16,749 bases of DNA, from the NCBI GenBank assembly GCA_038530575.1, contig JBCBCP010000061.1, positions 1 to 16,749 on the forward strand. The letters run 5' to 3'. The notes under the pieces were generated by a model. It saw nothing but the letters and a program-made list of their open reading frames with translations, made no database searches and was not told where the DNA came from. The DNA is from JBCBCP01 sp038530575 (GTDB lineage: Bacteria > Pseudomonadota > Alphaproteobacteria > Rhodobacterales > Rhodobacteraceae). The position numbers and the translations under genes were made by a program. Each line of letters starts with the position of its first letter. The stretch's first letter is position 1. This document shows positions 1 to 8,010 of this stretch, one piece after another.

Positions 1-530
1 TCGAGGATCCCGGCGGCAAAGCGCGCGCGCTCGTAATAGCTGAGGTCCTGCCGCGCCGCGTTCTCCAGCCCCTTGGCCATCAGCGCCGCGCCATCGTCGA
101 GCGTGCGGATCAGCGCCTTGACCGGCTGGCCCAGCGCCTTGCAAGCCACGATCCGGCGGCGGCCATAGACAACTTCGAAATGCCCGTCCCGCTGGGCGGC
201 AGGGCGCAGAAGGACGGGCACCTGCTGGCCCGCCTCGCGGATGGAGGTGACGAGGTCCTGCACGTCGTCATCCGCGCCGGTCGAGTTAACAGCTGTTAAC
301 TCCAGCCGGTCCTCCGGCCCCCAGCCGACAATGAGCGCGGTGTCGATGTCCTGAATGCCGCCCAGCCCTGCACGAACCGAACCCACCGTGCCCTTGGGCA
401 ACGCCCGGTGCGCGCGGCTGTCTTCGGGCGGTTTGGGCGCCGGTTTGCGCAGCGCGCGGTCGGGCGTCTTGCCTTCGGTTGCGGCCTGGATGGCGGCCAT
501 GATGCCCGCCTTGTTCTTGTCGAGTGCCAT
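1..530 (-). CDS. repB: Plasmid partitioning protein RepB (ParB family), N-terminal part, cut by window start
   Basis: This is the centromere-binding protein of the repABC partition system. It binds parS and stimulates the RepA ATPase. The ATG is at 530-528, two bases after the repA stop, so translation is probably coupled. About 176 residues are visible. The N-terminal tail is basic and Ala/Pro-rich. The ParB/Srx-like domain follows: a QVPVLLRP strand, the FEVVYGRRR box, then ENAARQDLSYYERARFA, which matches the usual ENxxRxDLSxxERA segment. The reading frame is still open at position 1. The missing C-terminal half is encoded at 16283-16749 at the other end of the window, in the order expected for a circular molecule. 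A parS-like palindrome lies inside this coding region and is translated as LTAVNS. Domain identity is seen directly; the function is established for the family. Confidence 0.92.
   Translation of the reverse strand, partial: MALDKNKAGIMAAIQAATEGKTPDRALRKPAPKPPEDSRAHRALPKGTVGSVRAGLGGIQDIDTALIVGWGPEDRLELTAVNSTGADDDVQDLVTSIREAGQQVPVLLRPAAQRDGHFEVVYGRRRIVACKALGQPVKALIRTLDDGAALMAKGLENAARQDLSYYERARFAAGIL
284..301. promoter_or_regulatory. parS: parS-like centromere palindrome, copy 1 (inside repB)
   Basis: AGTTAACAGCTGTTAACT is a perfect 18-bp palindrome that fits the repABC centromere pattern GTTNNC...GNNAAC. An identical copy overlaps the repB stop at 16271-16288. The two copies are about 0.77 kb apart across the window junction. 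RepB is expected to load here. The exact match and its place within repABC make it convincing, although binding is inferred. Confidence 0.87.
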
Positions 531-532
531 GT

Positions 533-1714
533 CTAGCGCCCCCATGCGTTCTGGATCAGCGCGGCCACGTCAGCCCCCACCGCGTCCATGCTGGCCCGGG
601 CGCGGTCATAGGTGCTGCGCGTCATATCGGCCCGCGCCACTTCGTAGATCGACATCTTCAGCATCGAGGCATCCGCAATCGCCGTGCTGCGCAGCGCCGT
701 GGACGGGATGATCCGGTCCTGAAACAGCGCCCGCATCAGCGACACAATCTGCTGGCTGGGGATGTCGCCCGGATCATCTCTTGTGATCAGAAAGCTGAAG
801 AAATCATGATCCATGCGCACGCCAGTGTCCTCGATCACGCCCAGATAGGCCGAGGTCATCTCGATGAATTGCTGGGTCGAGGCGAGATCCAGCATCGACG
901 GCGTCATCGGCACCAGCACCGAAGTGGCTGCAAAGAGCCCTGTTAGGGTCAAAAACCCCAGGGCAGGGGGGCTGTCGATGATGACAACGTCATAATTGCT
1001 CTCGACCGGGGCGAGCGCATCCGAGAGCCGTTCGAAAAAGGCGGTGCCGCGGCCGGCGTTCACGGCCGTCTCGGTTTCGAACTCGCTCAGGATCAGCCGG
1101 GCGGGGGCCAGATCGAGGCCGGGAAAGTAGGTGTCGACGATCACGTCTGACAGGGGCAGGGGGTCGTCATAGCGCAGCGCGTCGTAGATCGTGGGCCCGT
1201 CAAATTCCAGCTCGGTCTGGAGCCCGCAAAACCCGGTCAGGCTGCCCTGCGGGTCAAGGTCAATCGCAAGCACGCGGTAGCCCGCCAGCGCAAGGTAATG
1301 GCACAGGTGGATCGTCGTGGTGGATTTCGCGGACCCGCCCTTGAAGTTCATCAGCTGCACGACCTGCAGAGCGTCACCCTCGCGCCGCCCGGGCAGATAC
1401 TTGCCCTTGCTGCGCGATCCGGCCTCGAGCGCGGCGCGGGCATCGCGCATCTCGGCCCCCGAATAGAACCGCCGCCCCCCGCGATTTTCCGCGGGCTCGG
1501 GCAGGGTGCCTTCGGAATGGCATTTGCGCAGGAACTGGCCCGACACGCCGAGCAGCTCCGCCACCTCGGTCGCGCTGAACAGGCGCAGGGATTTGCGGGC
1601 GTCGGGGGCGTAGACCTGTTGCAAATGGGTGGTCAGCGCGGTCTTCAGCCGCTCCGCCATCTGGGCGGTGACGTCCGACTGTGCCGCCGCCGAAATGGGG
1701 CCTGTTTGGATCAT
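533..1714 (-). CDS. repA: Plasmid partitioning ATPase RepA (ParA family)
   Basis: First gene of the repABC operon. The 393-residue length is normal for RepA and longer than a plain ParA because of an N-terminal DNA-binding region. RepA segregates plasmid copies with RepB and parS, and represses its own operon. A MerR-like helix-turn-helix lies at about residues 43-75 (FSATEVAELLGVSGQFLRKC). The deviant Walker A motif KGGSAKSTTT is at about 125-134. Motif A' is IDLDPQGS at about 151-158, and the Walker B/switch region IIDSPP is at about 245-250. The ATG at 1714 has only a weak, distant AGGA upstream. repB follows after two bases. Upstream lies a divergent intergenic region shared with the mrp operon. 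The gene appears intact. Confidence 0.96.
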   Translation of the reverse strand: MIQTGPISAAAQSDVTAQMAERLKTALTTHLQQVYAPDARKSLRLFSATEVAELLGVSGQFLRKCHSEGTLPEPAENRGGRRFYSGAEMRDARAALEAGSRSKGKYLPGRREGDALQVVQLMNFKGGSAKSTTTIHLCHYLALAGYRVLAIDLDPQGSLTGFCGLQTELEFDGPTIYDALRYDDPLPLSDVIVDTYFPGLDLAPARLILSEFETETAVNAGRGTAFFERLSDALAPVESNYDVVIIDSPPALGFLTLTGLFAATSVLVPMTPSMLDLASTQQFIEMTSAYLGVIEDTGVRMDHDFFSFLITRDDPGDIPSQQIVSLMRALFQDRIIPSTALRSTAIADASMLKMSIYEVARADMTRSTYDRARASMDAVGADVAALIQNAWGR

Positions 1715-1764
1715 GGTTGCCGTTTTCCTGCTCTGTGATGCTTATTTGCGCAACTTTGGCAACG

Positions 1765-1793
1765 ATAGGCGGCGACTCGGCGGGCTAAGTCAA
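1765..1793 (-). promoter_or_regulatory. Candidate repABC promoter
   Basis: On the minus strand a good -35 box TTGACT (1793-1788) is followed, after 17 bases, by a weak -10 box GCCTAT (1770-1765). This lies about 50 bases upstream of the repA ATG. The palindrome TTGCGCAA at 1746-1753 lies just downstream and could be an autorepression operator for RepA. The promoter is inferred from spacing and the -35 match only. Confidence 0.35.
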
Positions 1794-2011
1794 GACACTT
1801 GTTACCATATTGCGACCGCAGGGCAGGGCGCGCCCCCATATCTAGCGGGGCAGGGCGCACGGCACCAGAAAAAACACATGCGCAACCGGGGCAGGGCAGG
1901 GGGGTGCATACTTCTTTATACGCGCGCGCGAGGGGGGCGGGAATCGGGCGAAAACCGAAGCAAAACCCTCCGAAATCGGCCCCTTCCCCCTTGCAAACCG
2001 CCCCAGAGAGT

Positions 2012-2030
2012 GCAGTTACACGGCAGTTAC
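2012..2030 (+). promoter_or_regulatory. Tandem GCAGTTAC direct repeat upstream of mrpA
   Basis: GCAGTTAC occurs at 2012-2019 and again at 2023-2030, an 11-bp period or about one helical turn. It ends 13 bases before the mrpA Shine-Dalgarno sequence GCAGGAG (2044-2049). A possible -35 box TTGCAA at 1991-1996 places a weak -10 (AGTTAC) inside the first repeat. The phasing suits a regulator bound side by side on one face of DNA near the promoter. The regulator is unknown. Confidence 0.35.
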
Positions 2031-2055
2031 GACAATTTCGCCGCAGGAGCCCGGG

Positions 2056-4944
2056 GTGTCACTTTTTATCCTTGTCGCGCTGCCATTCCTCGGGGCCTTG
2101 CTGCCCGGGTTGATGTATTCTGCCGGACGCGCCGCCTGCGCCGGGGTCACGTTCATGGCTACGCTGACCGCTTTTGTCGGCCTGCTGACCAACCTGCCGC
2201 CGATTCTGGCCGGGGAGGTCGTAACCGCGCGGGTCGAATGGATCCCCGCGCTGGGCCTGAACTTTACGCTGATGCTCGACGGACTGGGGTTCTTTTTCGC
2301 GCTGCTGATCCTTGGCATTGGCCTGCTGATCATCGCCTATGCGCGCCACTACCTCAGCCGCAGCGACAATATGGGCGAATTTTTCACCTATCTGCTGCTG
2401 TTCCAGGGCGCGATGGTGGGGATCGTTCTGAGCGACAACATCCTGCTGCTGCTGATCTTCTGGGAGCTGACGTCGCTGTCGTCCTTCCTGCTGATCGGCT
2501 ATTGGAAGCATCTGCCCGAAGGCCGTCAGGGCGCGCGCATGGCGCTGGCGGTGACCGGGGCAGGGGGGCTGGCGATGATCGGCGGCATGCTGATCTTGGG
2601 CAATATCGCGGGCTCGTTCGAGCTGAGCGTGATCCTGCAGAACCGCGAGGCGATCCAGGAGAGCCCGCTTTACCTGCCCGCGCTGATCCTGATCCTGCTG
2701 GGCTGTTTCACCAAGTCGGCGCAGTTCCCGTTCCACTTCTGGCTGCCGCACGCGATGGCCGCGCCGACGCCGGTGTCGGCCTATCTGCACTCGGCCACGA
2801 TGGTGAAGGCGGGCATTTTCCTGATGGCGCGCATGTGGCCGGTGCTGTCGGGCACGCCCGAATGGTTTGCCATCGTCACCACGGCGGGGCTGATCACGAT
2901 GGTGCTGGGGGCGGTGATTGCGCTGTTCAAGCATGACTTGAAGGCGCTTTTGGCGTTCTCGACCGTGTCGCATCTGGGCTTTATCACCATGCTGCTGGGC
3001 ACGGGCACCGCCTTTGGCGTGCTGGCGGCGATGTTCCACATCCTGAACCACGCGACGTTTAAGGCGGCGCTGTTCATGTCGGCGGGCATTGTCGATCACG
3101 AGGCCAAGACGCGGGACATTCGCATTCTGGGTGGGCTGCGGCACCTGATGCCGATCACCTTCACCATTGCCACGCTGGGCGCGCTGTCGATGGCGGGCAT
3201 TCCGCTGCTGAACGGGTTCCTGTCGAAAGAAATGATGCTCAAGGAGGCGGTCGACACGACCCTCTTCGGTCAGCCTTACCTGATGGCGGGACTGGCGACG
3301 CTGGGCGCGCTGTTCTCCGCCGCCTATTGCTTCCGCCTGATCGGGCACACGTTCCTTGGCCCCGTGCGCGACGCGTACCCGGCCACGCCGCACGATCCCG
3401 GCCCGGGCCTGTGGCTGCCGCCCGCGATCCTCGTGACGCTGGTGGTGCTGATCGGCTGCGCGCCCTTCCTGGCCGAGCCCTTTGTCAAGCTCGTGACCGG
3501 CTCCGTCCTTGGCGGCGTCGCCGAGGTGCCCTCCTATCACTTCAAGCTTTGGCACGGGCTGGTGACCGCGCTTTACCTGTCGGTGGCGGCGGTTGTGGGG
3601 GGCGCGGTCGTCTATGCGGTGCAGCGCCCGCTGCAGGCCGCGTGGGATGTGACTCCGCGGCCCGAGGCCAAGACGATATTCGACGCGCTGATGGCGGGGC
3701 TGGTGGCGCTGGCAAAGGCGCTGATCCTGCCGCTGCACAACGGGGCGTTCTCGCGCTATGCCTTTGTGGCCTTCGCCGCCATCCTCGGGGCAGGGTACTT
3801 TGCCTGGACGACGGGTACCGTGGGCGCTCAGACTAGGGTGATGGAGACGCCCGGCCCCATTCCGCTCGCCGGCTGGGCGATGCTGGTCGCGGCGACGCTG
3901 GCGCTTGTGGTGCTGCACCGCAATCGCTTCCTTGCGCTGATCCTGATCGGGATCGTGGGCCTGATGGTGTCGGTTGGCTTTGTCTTCTTCAGCGCCCCGG
4001 ATCTGGCGATGACGCAATTCACGGTCGAGGTGGTGACGATCATCCTGCTGCTTCTGGCGCTCAACTTCCTGCCCAACCGCACCCCGGCGGAAAGCCCGCT
4101 GCTGCTGCGCACCCGCGATGCGGCCATCGCGGTGGTGGGCGGCCTTGCGGCCTTTGCGATGGCGTTTCACTTCATGCTGCGCGGCCCGGTCGAGGCGCCG
4201 ATTTCGGCCTTCCATCTGGCCAATTCCTACAAGGGCGGGGGCGGCACCAACGTCGTGAACGTGATCCTCGTCGATTTCCGCGGCTTTGACACCTATGGCG
4301 AGATCATCGTGCTGGGCATCGCCGCCGTGCTGATCTACGCGCTGACGGAATCGCTGCTGAACGGGCCGGTGCGTGCGCGGCTTCTGAACCGCACGCCCGA
4401 TATGGCGCGGGCAGGGGACATGCACCCGATGATGATGGTGGTGCTGACCCGCGTGATCATGCCCGTGGTGCTGATGGTCGGTTTCTACATCTTCCTGCGC
4501 GGCCACAACGAGCCGGGCGGCGGGTTCATCGCGGGCCTGATCGTGTCGATCGCGGTGGTGATGCAGTATATGGCGAGCGGTTTTGCCTGGGCGTCGGACC
4601 GGCTGCGCTATCCCTATCACGGGGTGATCGGGGCAGGGGTGCTGGTCGCGGGCCTGACGGGCATCGGATCGTGGTTTGTGCAAAAGCCGTTCCTGACCTC
4701 TGACTTTACCTATGTGCGCATCCCGCCCTTCAACGAGTTTGAGCTGGCGACCGCGGCCCTGTTTGACGTGGGCGTGTTCCTGGCGGTTGTGGGCGCGGTC
4801 ATGCTGTCGCTCGAAAGCTTTGCCCGCCTCGCGCGCCGCGCCAATGTAGAGGACCCCGAACACCCGATGGACATCGACCCGTCCCGGCTGGCTGAGGACA
4901 CCCCGCCCACCATGATCAACCCTGAACAGCAGGAGGCGCGCTGA
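2056..4944 (+). CDS. mrpA: Mrp Na+/H+ antiporter, fused subunits A and B
   Basis: This is the largest membrane subunit of the multisubunit Na+(K+)/H+ antiporter (Mrp/Pha/Mnh), 962 residues. The start is GTG at 2056, six bases after GCAGGAG. The N-terminal two thirds is NuoL-like. It includes FWELTS with Glu137 and the TKSAQFPFHFWLP segment with Lys220, which correspond to essential proton-path residues in this family. Residues about 615-675 resemble the MbhD-like (DUF4040) segment (FFSAPDLAMTQFTVE). Residues about 727-765 form an MbhE-like part. From about 789 (MHPMMMVVLTRVIMP) the sequence is a full MrpB domain with the RGHNEPGGGFIAGL signature. The A-B fusion is the usual arrangement in proteobacterial group 2 (Pha-type) systems. 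The stop overlaps mrpC by one base (TGATG). The gene appears intact. Confidence 0.96.
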   Translation: MSLFILVALPFLGALLPGLMYSAGRAACAGVTFMATLTAFVGLLTNLPPILAGEVVTARVEWIPALGLNFTLMLDGLGFFFALLILGIGLLIIAYARHYLSRSDNMGEFFTYLLLFQGAMVGIVLSDNILLLLIFWELTSLSSFLLIGYWKHLPEGRQGARMALAVTGAGGLAMIGGMLILGNIAGSFELSVILQNREAIQESPLYLPALILILLGCFTKSAQFPFHFWLPHAMAAPTPVSAYLHSATMVKAGIFLMARMWPVLSGTPEWFAIVTTAGLITMVLGAVIALFKHDLKALLAFSTVSHLGFITMLLGTGTAFGVLAAMFHILNHATFKAALFMSAGIVDHEAKTRDIRILGGLRHLMPITFTIATLGALSMAGIPLLNGFLSKEMMLKEAVDTTLFGQPYLMAGLATLGALFSAAYCFRLIGHTFLGPVRDAYPATPHDPGPGLWLPPAILVTLVVLIGCAPFLAEPFVKLVTGSVLGGVAEVPSYHFKLWHGLVTALYLSVAAVVGGAVVYAVQRPLQAAWDVTPRPEAKTIFDALMAGLVALAKALILPLHNGAFSRYAFVAFAAILGAGYFAWTTGTVGAQTRVMETPGPIPLAGWAMLVAATLALVVLHRNRFLALILIGIVGLMVSVGFVFFSAPDLAMTQFTVEVVTIILLLLALNFLPNRTPAESPLLLRTRDAAIAVVGGLAAFAMAFHFMLRGPVEAPISAFHLANSYKGGGGTNVVNVILVDFRGFDTYGEIIVLGIAAVLIYALTESLLNGPVRARLLNRTPDMARAGDMHPMMMVVLTRVIMPVVLMVGFYIFLRGHNEPGGGFIAGLIVSIAVVMQYMASGFAWASDRLRYPYHGVIGAGVLVAGLTGIGSWFVQKPFLTSDFTYVRIPPFNEFELATAALFDVGVFLAVVGAVMLSLESFARLARRANVEDPEHPMDIDPSRLAEDTPPTMINPEQQEAR

Positions 4945-5282
4945 TGGAATTTCTTGTCGCCTCTGCCATTGGAGTGATGACCGCGGGGGGGATCTACCTC
5001 GTGCTGCGGATGCGGACGTTCCCGGTGATCCTCGGCATTTCGCTGCTGACCTATGCGGTGAACGTGTTCCTCTTCACCTCGGGCCGCCTCACGGTGGGCG
5101 CGCCGCCCGTGCTGCGCGATAACATGGAGGTCTATGCCGACCCGCTGCCGCAGGCGCTGGTTCTGACGGCCATTGTGATCTCCTTCGGGATGACGGCGGT
5201 TGCGGTGATGATCGCCCTTGGCGCGTTCCTCTCCGCCGATGACGACCGGATCAACGACCCAGCGCCGGAGGACCGGACGTGA
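4944..5282 (+). CDS. mrpC: Mrp Na+/H+ antiporter subunit C
   Basis: NuoK-like small membrane subunit of 112 residues with three transmembrane helices at about 2-22, 28-47 and 73-97. The conserved DPLPQALVLTAIVISFG stretch (about 67-83) is diagnostic of MrpC/PhaC. A strong AGGAGG at 4931-4936 lies seven bases before the ATG, which overlaps the mrpAB stop. The last four bases overlap the mrpD start (GTGA). It forms part of the membrane arm connecting the A and D proton channels. Confidence 0.96.
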   Translation: MEFLVASAIGVMTAGGIYLVLRMRTFPVILGISLLTYAVNVFLFTSGRLTVGAPPVLRDNMEVYADPLPQALVLTAIVISFGMTAVAVMIALGAFLSADDDRINDPAPEDRT

Positions 5283-6835
5283 CGCACTGGCTTATCGCGC
5301 CGATCATCATTCCGGCGCTGTTCGCACCCTTCCTAATCCTGGCCGCGCGCTATCACATGGGCATCCAGCGGGTGTTTTCCGTGGTGGCTGTCCTGTCGCT
5401 GATGATCGTGGCGGCTGGGCTGGCGTGGAACGTCTCTGACGGGTCGGTGATGCTGTATCTGCTGGGCGACTGGGCCGCGCCCTTTGGCATCGTGTTGGTG
5501 GGCGACCGGCTGTCGACGATGATGGTCCTGCTGACGGCGGTGCTGGCGCTGTGCGTGCTGCTTTACGCCATTGGCTCGGGCTGGGACGAGCGGGGGCGGC
5601 ATTTCCACGTGCTGTTCCAGTTCCAGCTCATGGGTATCATCGGCGCCTTCCTGACCGGGGACCTCTTTAACCTCTTTGTCTTCTTCGAGGTGCTGCTGAT
5701 TGCCTCCTACGGCATGATGATCCACGCGGGCGGGACGGATCGGCTGCGCGCGGGCACGCAATATGTGCTCTTTAACCTGATCGGCTCGACCCTGTTCCTG
5801 TTTGCGCTTGGCGCGATCTATGCGGAGGCGGGGACGCTGAACATGGCCGACCTTGCCATGCGGGTGCAAAGCGTAAGCGCGGAGGAAACCGTGGGCATTC
5901 GCCTCGCCGCCGTGCTGCTGCTGCTGGTCTTCGCGATCAAGGCGGCGCTGGTTCCGCTGCACTTCTGGCTGCCGTCGAGCTATGCCGAAGCGCCCGCGCC
6001 CGTGGCCGCCCTGTTCGCGATCATGACGAAGGTGGGCGCCTATTCGATCATCCGCGTCTACACGATGATTTTTCCGCCCGAGCTGGAGGTGACGCAGGGC
6101 CTGCACGACACGTGGCTTCTGCCCGCCGCGATGGTGTCGGTGGCCGTGGGCATGGTCGGCGTGATGGCCGCAAAACGGCTGGACCGGCTGGTGGCCTATG
6201 CGGTGATCGGCTCCATGGGTATGGTGATGATCACGATTGGCCTGTTCACAGAGGTCGGGATCGCCGCCGCGCTTTACTACATCCTGCATTCGACGCTGGC
6301 CTCGGCCACGCTGTTTCTTGTTGGGGACTTGGTGCGCACCGGGCGGGGCACCGGTGATCTGGTGGTCAAGCCGGTGATGGCCGGCACGGTGATGACGGCA
6401 GCGCTGTTCTTTGTCGGAGCCATCGCGATGGCGGGTCTGCCGCCGCTGTCGGGCTTTCTGGGCAAGCTGCTCGTGCTCGATGCCGCCTACAGCTCTGATC
6501 TGATGGTCTGGATCTGGGCCACGGTCTTGATCTCAAGCCTGATCAGCATCATCGGCTTTGCCCGCGCGGGCAGTGTCCTGTTCTGGAAGGCGCACGGGCT
6601 CGACGCGGAACCGGAGCCGGAGCCGCGCACGCCCCCCACGGCGCTGTCCTATGGCGCGGTCGCTGGCCTTGTCGCGCTCTTGGTGCTGCTAACAGCCGGG
6701 GCAGGGCAGGTGCACAACTACACCCGCGCCACCGCCGCGCAGCTTTTCGCACCAACCACCTATCTAGAGACGGTTCTGGGCACCCAAGGCAAGCTGCAAC
6801 GCCCGGGCTCCGCTTATGCAGGGGAGGAGAAGTGA
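5279..6835 (+). CDS. mrpD: Mrp Na+/H+ antiporter subunit D
   Basis: NuoN/NuoM-like proton-translocating membrane subunit, 518 residues. The start is GTG at 5279 within a four-base overlap with mrpC. The key Glu137 lies in NLFVFFEVLLIASYG and the key Lys221 in FAIKAALVPLHFWLP. A second conserved lysine lies in FAIMTKVGAYSIIRVY. The usual 14-helix hydrophobic pattern is seen throughout. A hydrophilic Pro/Glu-rich loop (about 440-455, EPEPEPRTPP) precedes the last helix. It ends one base before the mrpE start codon. It is intact and close to the family length. Confidence 0.96.
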   Translation: MTHWLIAPIIIPALFAPFLILAARYHMGIQRVFSVVAVLSLMIVAAGLAWNVSDGSVMLYLLGDWAAPFGIVLVGDRLSTMMVLLTAVLALCVLLYAIGSGWDERGRHFHVLFQFQLMGIIGAFLTGDLFNLFVFFEVLLIASYGMMIHAGGTDRLRAGTQYVLFNLIGSTLFLFALGAIYAEAGTLNMADLAMRVQSVSAEETVGIRLAAVLLLLVFAIKAALVPLHFWLPSSYAEAPAPVAALFAIMTKVGAYSIIRVYTMIFPPELEVTQGLHDTWLLPAAMVSVAVGMVGVMAAKRLDRLVAYAVIGSMGMVMITIGLFTEVGIAAALYYILHSTLASATLFLVGDLVRTGRGTGDLVVKPVMAGTVMTAALFFVGAIAMAGLPPLSGFLGKLLVLDAAYSSDLMVWIWATVLISSLISIIGFARAGSVLFWKAHGLDAEPEPEPRTPPTALSYGAVAGLVALLVLLTAGAGQVHNYTRATAAQLFAPTTYLETVLGTQGKLQRPGSAYAGEEK

Positions 6836-6836
6836 C

Positions 6837-7337
6837 ATGATCGCACGCGCCTATCGCTGGCTTCTGCCGCACCCGCTGCTGACGCTGATCCTCGCCATCG
6901 TCTGGACGCTGCTGCAAAACCAGGTGTCGGCGGGCATGGTCGTCTTTGGCATCATCCTTGGCATCATCATCCCGCGCGCCACGGCGATCTGGTGGCCGGA
7001 ATCGCCCGGTCAGTTCCGCATGGTCCGCATGGTCGGCTACGCGGGGATCGTCCTGTGGGACATCATCGTGGCGAATATCGAGGTCGCGTGGATCGTCCTG
7101 ACCGTGCCCAATGCCAAGCTGAAACCGGCCTGGATCGTCGTACCGCTCGAACTGAAAAGCCCCGAAGCCATCACCATGCTGGCCGGCACCATCACGCTGA
7201 CCCCCGGCACCGTCTCTGCCGACATGTCGGACGAGGGGCGCTGCCTTTTGGTGCATGTCCTGCACACCGAAGACCCTGACGCCGTGCGGGACGAGATCAA
7301 GTCCCGCTACGAGGCCCGCCTGAAGGAGATTTTCTGA
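6837..7337 (+). CDS. mrpE: Mrp Na+/H+ antiporter subunit E
   Basis: 166-residue subunit needed for assembly and full activity of the Mrp complex. I chose ATG 6837, one base after the mrpD stop, rather than an in-frame start at 6816 inside mrpD. It is preceded by GGGGAGGAG at 6821-6829. Two or three N-terminal transmembrane helices (about 14-45 and 65-88) are followed by a cytoplasmic domain. That domain carries the conserved GTITLTPGTVSAD motif (about 117-129), typical of MrpE/PhaE. The stop overlaps the mrpF ATG by one base (TGATG). Confidence 0.95.
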   Translation: MIARAYRWLLPHPLLTLILAIVWTLLQNQVSAGMVVFGIILGIIIPRATAIWWPESPGQFRMVRMVGYAGIVLWDIIVANIEVAWIVLTVPNAKLKPAWIVVPLELKSPEAITMLAGTITLTPGTVSADMSDEGRCLLVHVLHTEDPDAVRDEIKSRYEARLKEIF

Positions 7338-7624
7338 TGGACGCCGCGCAATCCTTCTTTGACACCGCGCTGATCATTGCCTTCGTGACGCTGGCGCTGG
7401 GGCAGGTCCTGGCGATGCTGCGCCTCGTGATTGGGCCAACCTCGGCGGACCGGGTGCTGGCGCTCGACACGATGGTGCTGGGGGCGATTGGCCTCATCGT
7501 GCTGATCGGCATTCATCAGGGCGTGCAGATCTATTTCGAGGTGTCCTTGCTGGTCGCCATGCTCGGCTTTGTCTCCACCGTGGCGCTCTGCCGCTTCATG
7601 TTGCGGGGGGACATCATCGAATGA
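7337..7624 (+). CDS. mrpF: Mrp Na+/H+ antiporter subunit F
   Basis: 95-residue membrane subunit with three predicted helices. The conserved RLVIGPTSADRVLALDTM segment (about 31-48) contains the aspartates that are functionally important in MrpF. The ATG overlaps the mrpE stop by one base, and its own stop overlaps mrpG by four (ATGA). MrpF together with E and G builds the sodium-side module of the complex. Confidence 0.95.
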   Translation: MDAAQSFFDTALIIAFVTLALGQVLAMLRLVIGPTSADRVLALDTMVLGAIGLIVLIGIHQGVQIYFEVSLLVAMLGFVSTVALCRFMLRGDIIE

Positions 7625-8010
7625 TTGGCCTCTATCTGACCGCGATTTGCCTGCTGATCGGCTCGGCCTTCGTGGCCGTGGGCGTGATTGGCCTTTTGAA
7701 GTTCAACGACCCGATGACGCGCCTGCACGCCCCGACCAAGGTTGGCACGCTCGGTATCGGGATGCTGCTCCTGGCCTCGATGATCTATTCCTTCACGCGG
7801 GGGGAGATGTCGCTGCACGAGGTCCTGATCCTCGCCTTCCTCTTCGTGACAGCTCCGGTATCCGCGAACTTCATCGCCAAGGTCAACATCCACCGCCGCA
7901 CCTGCGAGCCGCCCCCAAGGCCGACGCTGGACACCAACTGGTCCACCCTGAACAGCCCCGACGCCGAGGCCACGGGGACCAACAGCGACACGGCCAACGA
8001 GCGGCCCTAA
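7621..8010 (+). CDS. mrpG: Mrp Na+/H+ antiporter subunit G
   Basis: Last gene of the operon, 129 residues, three transmembrane helices at about 3-25, 40-58 and 65-86. The LKFNDPMTRLHAPTKVGTLG segment is a clear MrpG/PhaG signature. The hydrophilic tail (about 90-129, Pro/Thr/Asn-rich) is longer than the conserved core and may vary between strains. The TAA stop at 8008-8010 touches the dif-like site that follows. No U-tract terminator is seen downstream. Confidence 0.94.
   Translation: MIGLYLTAICLLIGSAFVAVGVIGLLKFNDPMTRLHAPTKVGTLGIGMLLLASMIYSFTRGEMSLHEVLILAFLFVTAPVSANFIAKVNIHRRTCEPPPRPTLDTNWSTLNSPDAEATGTNSDTANERP

Larger units (their letters stand above)
1715..2055. other. Divergent intergenic region between repA and the mrp operon
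   Basis: This 341-bp region has no convincing gene. It holds the upstream DNA of both divergent operons. From left to right it contains the 8-bp palindrome TTGCGCAA (1746-1753), a minus-strand TTGACT box, and four GGGCAGGG octamers between 1821 and 1901. An alternating purine-pyrimidine tract follows at 1917-1930 (TATA followed by five CG units), with G-rich runs on both sides. A direct repeat of GCAGTTAC sits close to the mrpA start. The G runs at 1888-1904 and 1931-1945 could form quadruplex structures on the plus strand. No transcription factor site is recognised with certainty. Confidence 0.6.
961..6706 (+). repeat. Polarised GGGCAGGG octamers, plus-strand set (KOPS/AIMS-like)
   Basis: Twelve copies of GGGCAGGG start at 961, 1154, 1499, 1821, 1848, 1889, 1894, 2558, 3788, 4409, 4631 and 6699, all on the plus strand. 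I found no minus-strand copy in this interval. Many are extended to GGGGCAGGGG. The octamer fits the E. coli FtsK-orienting consensus GGGNAGGG. Copies lie in both coding and intergenic DNA and regardless of gene direction: repA is transcribed minus and mrp plus. Gene-strand codon bias therefore does not explain the polarity. Confidence 0.75.

Noticed and set aside
2059..4863. Very long open frame on the minus strand opposite mrpAB (over 900 codons)
   Set aside because: Its product is His/Arg/Gln-rich with no family features, as expected from the antisense frame of a high-GC membrane-protein gene. mrpAB has clear motifs throughout.
5333..6289. Long minus-strand open frame opposite mrpD
   Set aside because: Same kind of His/Gln/Arg-rich shadow of a GC-rich membrane-protein gene; no start signal or motif.
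6816..6836. mrpE start inside the mrpD end
   Set aside because: ATG 6837 is better placed relative to GGGGAGGAG and fits the MrpE N-terminus; the earlier start lies in front of the ribosome binding site.
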